A stretch of 10,958 nucleotides of DNA, from positions 1 to 10,958 of the forward strand of contig CAZUSI010000051.1 in NCBI GenBank assembly GCA_964623395.1, read 5' to 3'. The notes below the pieces were generated by a model. That model saw nothing but the letters and a program-made list of their open reading frames with translations. It did not search any database and was not told the origin of the DNA. This DNA comes from JBDRZD01 sp964623395 (GTDB lineage: Bacteria > Hydrothermota > Hydrothermia > Hydrothermales > Hydrothermaceae). Both the position numbers and the translations under genes were made by a program. How positions within the stretch are numbered: the first letter of the stretch is position 1; each line of letters begins with the position of its first letter. Of this stretch, positions 1 to 5,583 are shown one piece after another.

Positions 1-993
1 TTAAACCCTCCCTTTAAAAATTTTATAAACATAAATTGTATAAGCTATAACAAAAGGCATACCTATAATTGCTATTAAAAGCATAACTTTTAATGTTAAA
101 GGACTCGAAGAAGCATTGTAAATCGTTAAACTAAATAATGGATTATTAATTGCTTTTACAAGATAGGGAAATTGAACACTCCCTACTATTCCCCATAAGC
201 TTATGAAGATTAAAGATGAAAGTAAGAAAAGATGAGAATCTTTCTTTTTATTTAAAGAGATACCATAAATTATCCATAAGATAAAAATAAGAATAGAAAA
301 AATCCATGCAGGAATTTTACTTAAATTTTCTGGAACCCATATAATCGTTGCAATTAAAGAAAGAATAAAAACAAATATAAAAATTAACCATAAGTTCTTT
401 GAAATTTTATATGCCCTTTCATAAATTTCCTTTTCTGTTTTTAAAATCAAATAACTTGCTCCATGAAGAAGTATAATTGAAAATCCAAGAATTCCTATTA
501 TAATTGGATAAGGTCTTAAAAGTGTAAAAAAGTTTCCAATAAAATCAAATCTTTCATTTAAAGGAATTCCAATTATACAATTTCCAATTGCTACACCAAA
601 TAAAAGGGAAGGTAAAAAACTTCCAAAAGTAAAAGCCCATGCCCAAAATTTCTTCCTTTTTTCATCATTATTCCAAAATTCAATTGATACTGCTCTAAAT
701 ATTAGGGAAAATAAAACAAACATAAAGGCAAGATAAAAGCCACTGAAAATAGTTGCATAAGCATGAGGAAATGCAGCAAAAAGCGCTCCTCCACCTGTTA
801 AAAGCCAAACCTCGTTTCCATCCCAGAAAGGACCAATTATCCTAAAAATCTTCATTTTTTCCTTATCATTTTTAGCAATTAAAGGAAAAATAGAACCTAT
901 TCCAAGGTCAAAACCATCAAGAATTGAATATCCAATTAATAAAACTCCTATAAGCAAAAACCATATAATTTTTAGAAAATTAAATTCTCCCAT
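1..993 (-). CDS. cydB: Cytochrome bd quinol oxidase subunit II (CydB)
   Basis: Subunit II of the membrane-bound cytochrome bd oxidase, which takes electrons from quinol and reduces O2 to water; CydB is the structural partner of the heme-bearing CydA. The 330-residue hydrophobic protein has several membrane segments and the family's N-terminal signature: DGFDLG at residues 26-31, WDGNEVWL at 57-64 and GGGALFAAFP at 67-76. The C-terminal NASSSPLTLKVM stretch is also typical. It is shorter than the E. coli protein (about 379) but within the family range. The TAA stop occupies the first three bases of the window, so the gene is complete. The ATG is preceded by an AGGGGG ribosome site (998-1003) directly after the cydA stop, 10 bases upstream, so it is the distal gene of a cydAB operon. 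No CydX-like small protein is visible; the downstream side lies outside the window. Confidence 0.97.
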   Translation of the reverse strand: MGEFNFLKIIWFLLIGVLLIGYSILDGFDLGIGSIFPLIAKNDKEKMKIFRIIGPFWDGNEVWLLTGGGALFAAFPHAYATIFSGFYLAFMFVLFSLIFRAVSIEFWNNDEKRKKFWAWAFTFGSFLPSLLFGVAIGNCIIGIPLNERFDFIGNFFTLLRPYPIIIGILGFSIILLHGASYLILKTEKEIYERAYKISKNLWLIFIFVFILSLIATIIWVPENLSKIPAWIFSILIFILWIIYGISLNKKKDSHLFLLSSLIFISLWGIVGSVQFPYLVKAINNPLFSLTIYNASSSPLTLKVMLLIAIIGMPFVIAYTIYVYKIFKGRV

Positions 994-1003
994 TTTTCCC
1001 CCT

Positions 1004-2326
1004 TTAATAACCTTCTTTTATCTCTTCAATACCGATTTTAACAAATTTTTTCATAAGATAAATAAAAATTGTAAGAAGGAAAAGATAAATGATTGAAAAC
1101 ATTATTAAAGAAAAAAGAATTTGACCCCCAGGAACTGATGGTGAAATAGCATCTTTTGTTTTTAAAACTTTATAAACAGCCCATGGCTGCCTTCCAACTT
1201 CTGCTCCTATCCATCCAAATTCATTTGCAATATAAGGTAAAGGAATTGAATAAAGGAGAATTTTAAGATACCATTTTTCATTATAAATATTTTTCTTTAA
1301 GAATAAGTAAATTCCTATAATTGAAATTAAAATGAAATAAAAACCAAGAAATATCATTATATGGTATGAATAAAAGGGTAAAATAACAGGAGGTCTTTCA
1401 TCTTTTTTAAATTCTAAAAGTCCTTTAACTTCATATTCTGGATTAAAATCAATTAAAAAGCTTAAAAGACCTGGAATTCCAATATAAAAAACATTTTTTT
1501 CATTCTTTTCATCTGGAATTGCAAAAATTGAAAAGGGAGCAAATCTTTTTGTTTCCCATAATGCTTCATAAGCAGCCATTTTTTCAGGTTGTGTATTTGC
1601 TACTTGAACAGAATGAATATGACCTGTGAAAAGTTGTGTTATTGAAGTTATTATAAATATAAGGAGAGAAATTCTCAATAGAACTTTTGAATATTCTAAT
1701 AACCTATTTTTCAAAATATAATAACTTGAAATTCCTGCTAAAAGTAAAGAACCTGTTATCCATCCTGCAATTATAGTATGAATGTATCTTATAATTGTAG
1801 ATTTATTTATAGCCGCTTCAAGGAAATTTGTAAGGAGAGCCCTTCCAGCTTCTATTTTAAATCCCATCGGGGTTTGCATCCAGGAATTTGCAATTATAAT
1901 CCATAAACCTGAAAGATGGGAGCCAAAAAAAACAAGAAAAGTAGATAAGAGGAAAAACTTCTTTGAAACCCTATTTCTTCCAAAAACAAGAACTCCAAGA
2001 AATACTGATTCTAAAAAGAAGGCAAAAATACCTTCTGCTGCAAGAGGTGCTCCAAATATATCACCTACCATCCTTGAGTAATTTGCCCAGTTATTACCAA
2101 AGGAAAATTCAAGAACAATTCCTGATGCAACACCAAGAACAAAAACAAGTGCAAGAATTTTTATTAAAAAATTTGAAATTTTAAAATATAATTCTTCTCC
2201 TTTTTTAAAATATAGGATTTCAAAAATAAGAATTATAAGGATTAAACCAAAAGTGGTTGAAGGGAATATAAAATGAAAACTTGCTGCAAGACCAAACTGA
2301 ATCCTTGATAAAAGAACAGGATTCAT
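1004..2326 (-). CDS. cydA: Cytochrome bd quinol oxidase subunit I (CydA), short Q-loop type
   Basis: Catalytic subunit of cytochrome bd oxidase, carrying the hemes and the quinol site in the cytoplasmic membrane. Residues matching known heme ligands and proton-path residues are in place: His18 in the first helix (FGLAASFHF), Glu98 (GAPLAAEG) and Glu106 (AFFLES), His183 (YIHTIIAGW), and Met324 (YHIMIFLG). The quinol-site pair corresponding to E. coli Lys252/Glu257 is visible as Lys249/Glu254 inside ANTQPEKMAAYEALWET, and the GRQPW motif lies at 378-382. At 440 residues it is well below the E. coli length (about 522), and the region after the Q loop is short, so this is the short-Q-loop class. 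The start codon has an AGGAGG site 6 bases upstream that touches the stop of the small regulator gene. cydB follows after 10 bases. Confidence 0.98.
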   Translation of the reverse strand: MNPVLLSRIQFGLAASFHFIFPSTTFGLILIILIFEILYFKKGEELYFKISNFLIKILALVFVLGVASGIVLEFSFGNNWANYSRMVGDIFGAPLAAEGIFAFFLESVFLGVLVFGRNRVSKKFFLLSTFLVFFGSHLSGLWIIIANSWMQTPMGFKIEAGRALLTNFLEAAINKSTIIRYIHTIIAGWITGSLLLAGISSYYILKNRLLEYSKVLLRISLLIFIITSITQLFTGHIHSVQVANTQPEKMAAYEALWETKRFAPFSIFAIPDEKNEKNVFYIGIPGLLSFLIDFNPEYEVKGLLEFKKDERPPVILPFYSYHIMIFLGFYFILISIIGIYLFLKKNIYNEKWYLKILLYSIPLPYIANEFGWIGAEVGRQPWAVYKVLKTKDAISPSVPGGQILFSLIMFSIIYLFLLTIFIYLMKKFVKIGIEEIKEGY

Positions 2327-2332
2327 TTAAAG

Positions 2333-2338
2333 CCTCCT
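2333..2338 (-). promoter_or_regulatory. Shine-Dalgarno of cydA sharing a base with the upstream stop codon
   Basis: The minus strand reads TAAGGAGGCTTTAA and then ATG of cydA. The AGGAGG core begins with the last A of the TAA stop (2338-2340) of the 58-residue winged-helix gene. This spacing fits translational coupling of cydA to that small gene, and supports both the short gene being real and the chosen cydA start. Confidence 0.85.
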
Positions 2339-2514
2339 TATTTTACAAAATAATAACACCTTTTTGGCACATATATTTTACCTTCTTTTTTTAATTTTGA
2401 TAGAATCTTTGATACCTCCTTCTCTTCAAGATTTAACTTCTTTGCAATTTCCCCAGGTCTCATTGGCTTACCTTCCTTTCTTAGGAGTTCAATTATCATA
2501 TTTTCCTTTTCCAT
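2338..2514 (-). CDS. Small winged-helix DNA-binding protein, first gene of the cyd operon
   Basis: A 58-residue frame, short enough to be missed by length cut-offs. Its ATG has a perfect AGGAGG site (2520-2525) 5 bases upstream, a strong promoter lies just before it, and its TAA feeds directly into the cydA ribosome site. The protein has a compact helix-turn-helix: helix 1 MIIELLRKEG (6-15), then RPGEIAKKLNLEEKEVSKIL (19-38), where the second and recognition helices fit, then SKLKKEGKIYVP and a C-terminal wing PKRCYYFVK (50-58). This resembles small one-domain winged-helix regulators of anaerobic bacteria and archaea that end in a PKRC-aromatic motif (recalled, not searched). The single cysteine, Cys53, is in the wing. 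The position suggests control of cydAB, perhaps in response to redox state or O2; that role is inference. It is too small to hold a separate sensor domain. Confidence 0.85.
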   Translation of the reverse strand: MEKENMIIELLRKEGKPMRPGEIAKKLNLEEKEVSKILSKLKKEGKIYVPKRCYYFVK

Positions 2515-2519
2515 TTTAA

Positions 2520-2525
2520 CCTCCT
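2520..2525 (-). promoter_or_regulatory. Shine-Dalgarno of the small winged-helix gene
   Basis: The minus strand carries a perfect AGGAGG core, 5 bases before the ATG at 2514. It fixes the start of a gene too short to be convincing from length alone. Confidence 0.85.
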
Positions 2526-2554
2526 TTTTAAATTGAAATCATTTTTATATAATA

Positions 2555-2584
2555 ATTATAACAAACTAAAAAATAAAAAGTCAA
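2555..2584 (-). promoter_or_regulatory. Sigma-70-type promoter of the regulator-cydAB operon
   Basis: On the minus strand a TTGACT -35 box (2579-2584) and a perfect TATAAT -10 box (2555-2560) are separated by 18 bases. A TG one base before the -10 box makes it an extended -10. Transcription should start near 2547-2549, giving a leader of about 33-35 bases before the ATG at 2514. The region lies between the end of the propeller gene (2621) and the regulator gene. No convincing Fnr or Rex operator was seen. AT-rich DNA easily gives TATAAT-like strings, but the pairing with a good -35 box at acceptable spacing is stronger than chance. Confidence 0.75.
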
Positions 2585-2593
2585 ATATTCCAA

Positions 2594-2610
2594 CAATTTT
2601 TTTCAAATTG
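2594..2610. repeat. Short inverted repeat just upstream of the cyd promoter
   Basis: CAATTT (2594-2599) and AAATTG (2605-2610) form 6-base arms around a 5-base centre, ending about 10 bases upstream of the -35 box. It could be an operator or a weak hairpin after the propeller gene, but the arms are AT-rich and no clean U-tract terminator follows, so chance is a fair explanation. Confidence 0.25.
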
Positions 2611-2620
2611 GGCATAAAAT

Positions 2621-3925
2621 TTATCTAATTAAAATTATCTTTTTCTTTATCTCCTTATTTTTATTTTTTACACTAACATAATATATTCCATTTTTATCTG
2701 GATTATAAATTAATTTTTCTCCATTTCCTCTTTTTAAAATTCTTCCAGAAATATCAAAAATTTTAAATTCAAAAGATTTTCCAAAAGAAAATTGGATCTC
2801 ATCTTTCTGCATACTTTGAATATTCATGTTATTAAAAACAAATTTTTTCTCAGAAACATTTGTTAAAGGTGAATATCTAAACACCCCCATTCTTGTTCCA
2901 CCTGCATAACCCCAGTTTTTTGATACCATATCAAGGGAAAGTGGAGCAGTCCCCCATGGTTGATTTACATCTATCAAGGTATCAATAAACCATGTATTTC
3001 CACCATCTTCTGTTTTTAAAAATATTCCAAAATGCATTCCCTGCGAATTATACTTATTTCCTCCACCAGCCGCAAATCCCACCAAATTATCAACAAATTC
3101 AACACCGAATAATCCATAATAACCTAAAGGGTTTGAAGGACCATATGTTTCTATCCATGAATTTCCTCCATCATATGTTTTTAAAATAAGTCCATAAGAT
3201 GTTGCATTTTTATAACCAACAGCAATACCCTTTTGATCATCTATAAAATGAACATCCCAAAGCTCAAATGGAGCACTATCTATAACTGTTGTCCAACTTG
3301 TTCCACCATTTGTTGTTTTTAAAATAACTCCATTTATTCCTTCATAAGTTATAGTATCATAATCACCACCAACACACCATCCTTTTAAAGAATTTATAAA
3401 ATAAATTGCTTTTAAAGGATATAAGGTATCAGTTGTTTGAATTGACCATGAGCTTCCACCATTTGTTGTTCTTAAAATATCACCTTTTGCACCACATGCC
3501 CAACCCAAAGAAGTATTTGAAGGTAAAAAGAAAATATCTTCCCATAATTTTCCAACTTCATAAAGTGTTCCCCCATATACTGTTTGCCATGTGTTTCCAC
3601 CATCAGTTGTCTTCAATATCTTCGCAGTTGGCAATATTGACCATATAAGACCCTCTGCTGTTATAAATCCTGTATTTTGATTTAAAAAATATGAACCAAA
3701 GGGTAAAAATACATCTTCAATTGTCCAAGGCTGTAATTCCTGCCAATTTATTCCACCATTTGTGGTCTTAAAAATTATTCCACCAACATTATCTCTTACA
3801 CCAAAAAGATAGGCAGTCATTGAATCAGGAGCAGAAGTTGAAAGGAATCCATTGTCTGTTATTTCGTAATGAAGACATTGCCATTTTGAAATTGAAAATA
3901 AAATAGTTAAAATTATCTTCTCCAT
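2621..3925 (-). CDS. Exported YCF48/BNR-type beta-propeller protein with C-terminal sorting domain
   Basis: A 434-residue protein made mostly of propeller blades. Six Asp-box motifs of the form T-x-D/N-G-G-x-x-W sit at residues 54-61, 106-113, 153-160, 204-211, 250-257 and 305-312, each preceded by a hydrophobic strand ending ILKT or similar; partial strands such as GWACGAKGD and GWCVGG match the YCF48-like/sortilin-like blade. Residues about 355-434 form a type IX-like (Por) C-terminal sorting domain: FKIFDISGRILKRG, NGIYYVSVK and a basic KKKIILIR end. The N-terminus (MEKIILTILFSIS) is hydrophobic but short, with no clear cleavage site, so export is inferred mainly from the C-terminus. Its ATG follows the stop of the upstream secreted-protein gene by 3 bases in the same frame, with only a weak ribosome site, suggesting coupled translation. 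The ligand or substrate is unknown; such propellers usually bind partners rather than catalyse. Confidence 0.85.
   Translation of the reverse strand: MEKIILTILFSISKWQCLHYEITDNGFLSTSAPDSMTAYLFGVRDNVGGIIFKTTNGGINWQELQPWTIEDVFLPFGSYFLNQNTGFITAEGLIWSILPTAKILKTTDGGNTWQTVYGGTLYEVGKLWEDIFFLPSNTSLGWACGAKGDILRTTNGGSSWSIQTTDTLYPLKAIYFINSLKGWCVGGDYDTITYEGINGVILKTTNGGTSWTTVIDSAPFELWDVHFIDDQKGIAVGYKNATSYGLILKTYDGGNSWIETYGPSNPLGYYGLFGVEFVDNLVGFAAGGGNKYNSQGMHFGIFLKTEDGGNTWFIDTLIDVNQPWGTAPLSLDMVSKNWGYAGGTRMGVFRYSPLTNVSEKKFVFNNMNIQSMQKDEIQFSFGKSFEFKIFDISGRILKRGNGEKLIYNPDKNGIYYVSVKNKNKEIKKKIILIR
2990..3766 (-). repeat. Six degenerate Asp-box coding repeats
   Basis: Within the propeller gene six related segments recur every 46-55 codons. 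On the plus strand each is recognisable as a variant of CCACCATTTGTTGTTTTTAA, at about 3001, 3167, 3301, 3459, 3598 and 3751. They encode the TT(N/D)GG(x)xW turn of successive blades. The copies differ at many bases, so they look like old protein-level repeats rather than recent DNA duplication. Confidence 0.8.
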
Positions 3926-3928
3926 GTT

Positions 3929-5419
3929 TTATTCCAAAATTATTATTTTTTTCAAATATGTCTTTCCTCTATTTTTAATTTTCAAAAAGTAAGCACCTTT
4001 TGAAATTTTCTTGTTTGAAACAATTTCCCTTCCTTGAAAATCAAAAATCTTTACATCCTTTCCCTTTATAATTTCAGAAAGTTTTTTAGAATTTAAAACT
4101 GTTAAAACTATTTCTTTCTTCTCTAAATTGGGATTTTCAGCAACATATGCTCCTTGAACAAAAAAGGAGTCAATAGGTGTTTGAACTACATATTGTCCAT
4201 CATTGAATTTGAAATAGAATTTATGCCAACCAGGTGAAAAAGGACCCAAACCATTTTTTATAAAAACTGATGTATCAGCATAATAGTGGTCAGGTGTTCC
4301 TACGGTATAAATAAGTGTATCATCTATATAAAGTTTTCTTAAAGGAGGTAAGTTGTTTTCATTATCAAAATATTTAACTTTAAAATCAAAAAGGGTTAAT
4401 GTATCTCCAACTGGAGGAATTACCTGGCTTTCTTGCAAAACTGGAGGTGTATTTTGTCCTGGTATTACCATATGTGTTTTTAAATACCATCTTGTTGGTT
4501 GTGTAGCATCTGCAAAATATGCTCCGTCTAAATCTGCCCATGCAGTAGCAGCAGCAACTGCAAGAACTCCATAAAAGGGACCAAAATTAGGGTCATTTAA
4601 TAAAATTGATAAATCAAAACCAATATGTAATTTTCCACCTGAAGTTTGTTGTTGAATTGGGCCAATATAGTGTATTTGAGTACCACCATTTGTTATAATT
4701 TTATAAACTCCTGGATCTGTAATATAAACCGGTGCATCTGCACGAACAGCAACATAAAAAGTATCTTCCATTATATGATATGGATTTATAATTCCAAAAC
4801 CATAAGCATACCATTCAAGAGGAATCCATCCTCCTTCATCCCATGGCCATGTTCCTGTTGCATTTGATAAAACACCAAAAATTTTATTGTCAGAATAGGA
4901 AACATGAAAATCTGTTAATTCAAGAAAGTTTCCTGGTGCACCCGGTTGGACATCATTTCCTGGTTCAATGCATGCCTTTGCACAAAGATTTAAAGGAACA
5001 GGAAAAGTATTACCTGCATTTTTTGGACTTTCAGTTGAAAAATTCTTTCCTGAATCATCAACTGCTCTAAAATACCAGAAAGTATTTCCAGTACCTGGAT
5101 AAATTATAAAATTTTCATAAGTATTTTCATAAAACTCGTATCCAAGTAAAGAAAGATTAAGGGAATCCCAAGATGCTTGATTATTTGTAGAATAGAATAT
5201 CCTTGAATAAATAACAGAATCTATTCCAACTGGATTACCAAGTGTATCTCTTAAAGTATCAGGTATTGCATCAATATTTACCCATATTGTATCATTCAAA
5301 ACAGCAGCAGAGAATGCAGGATAGAAAAGGAAAGGGGCAGTTAGGGAAAATTGCTCAAACTGTGCTGGAAGAGCTTTATAAAGAATCCCTATCATTACTA
5401 TTACCCATACCTTCCTCAT
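3929..5419 (-). CDS. Secreted multidomain protein with FN3/Ig-like segments and C-terminal sorting domain
   Basis: A 496-residue exported protein of unknown role. The N-terminus has a basic MRK, a hydrophobic core and a likely signal peptidase I site after LPA at residues 17-19. Residues about 30-130 look like a fibronectin III-type beta sandwich (YSTNNQASWDSLNL, then NTFWYFRAVDDSG). Residues about 140-320 form a domain I do not recognise, rich in aromatic residues (GTWPWDEGGWIPLEW) and beginning with two close cysteines (146, 150). Residues about 324-422 begin NTPPVL and contain an Ig-like pattern (TLFDFKVKYFDNENN, HKFYFKFNDGQ). Residues about 436-496 are a type IX-like sorting domain (VKIFDFQGREI, KGAYFLKIKN, KKIIILE). 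The ATG has an AGGGGG ribosome site at 5425-5430. It is the first gene of a two-gene unit with the propeller gene downstream; together they probably act at the cell surface. No catalytic motif is visible. Confidence 0.8.
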   Translation of the reverse strand: MRKVWVIVMIGILYKALPAQFEQFSLTAPFLFYPAFSAAVLNDTIWVNIDAIPDTLRDTLGNPVGIDSVIYSRIFYSTNNQASWDSLNLSLLGYEFYENTYENFIIYPGTGNTFWYFRAVDDSGKNFSTESPKNAGNTFPVPLNLCAKACIEPGNDVQPGAPGNFLELTDFHVSYSDNKIFGVLSNATGTWPWDEGGWIPLEWYAYGFGIINPYHIMEDTFYVAVRADAPVYITDPGVYKIITNGGTQIHYIGPIQQQTSGGKLHIGFDLSILLNDPNFGPFYGVLAVAAATAWADLDGAYFADATQPTRWYLKTHMVIPGQNTPPVLQESQVIPPVGDTLTLFDFKVKYFDNENNLPPLRKLYIDDTLIYTVGTPDHYYADTSVFIKNGLGPFSPGWHKFYFKFNDGQYVVQTPIDSFFVQGAYVAENPNLEKKEIVLTVLNSKKLSEIIKGKDVKIFDFQGREIVSNKKISKGAYFLKIKNRGKTYLKKIIILE

Positions 5420-5449
5420 TTTTACCCCCTTACTAAATTTTACACAAAA

Positions 5450-5455
5450 ATTATA
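5450..5455 (-). promoter_or_regulatory. Possible -10 box of the secreted-protein operon
   Basis: A perfect TATAAT on the minus strand lies about 20 bases upstream of the ribosome site at 5425-5430. The matching -35 box would fall inside the run of Ns, so it cannot be judged. The rest of 5420-5465 holds only the ribosome site. Confidence 0.4.
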
Positions 5456-5465
5456 AAGTTTTTTT

Positions 5466-5565
5466 NNNNNNNNNNNNNNNNNNNNNNNNNNNNNNNNNNN
5501 NNNNNNNNNNNNNNNNNNNNNNNNNNNNNNNNNNNNNNNNNNNNNNNNNNNNNNNNNNNNNNNNN
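5466..5565. other. Assembly gap of 100 Ns
   Basis: Exactly 100 undetermined bases separate the minus-strand block from the plus-strand fhs-hyp block. A round 100 is a common placeholder for a scaffold join of unknown length, so the true distance and any gene or promoter inside are unknown. The promoter of fhs and part of that of the secreted-protein operon are probably lost here. Confidence 0.97.
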
Positions 5566-5572
5566 TTTTAAA

Positions 5573-5580
5573 AAGGAGGT
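5573..5580 (+). promoter_or_regulatory. Shine-Dalgarno of fhs
   Basis: A strong AAGGAGGT lies 3 bases before the ATG at 5584 and fixes the fhs start. It is nearly the only sequence left between the N gap and the gene. Confidence 0.85.
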
Positions 5581-5583
5581 TTT

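Noticed and set aside
1782..2184. Two plus-strand frames opposite cydA (1782-2081 and 1963-2184)
   Set aside because: They lie antisense to highly conserved CydA sequence, lack ribosome sites and show no family resemblance.
2545..2561. TTATA/TATAA palindrome around the -10 box as an operator
   Set aside because: In such AT-rich DNA a symmetric TATA string is expected by chance and it is explained by the -10 box itself.
2585..2620. Rho-independent terminator after the propeller gene
   Set aside because: Only a 6-base AT-rich stem is present and no U-tract follows it directly; the T-rich stretch farther on belongs to the promoter spacer.
2992..3648. Plus-strand frames opposite the propeller gene with His/Leu-rich repeats
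   Set aside because: The repeated HHLLFLK pattern is the reverse complement of the Asp-box coding repeats, so it is a shadow of the real gene.
4353..5436. Several plus-strand frames opposite the 496-residue secreted protein
   Set aside because: Each is short and lies against a gene with signal peptide, domains and ribosome site; composition is that of a shadow frame.
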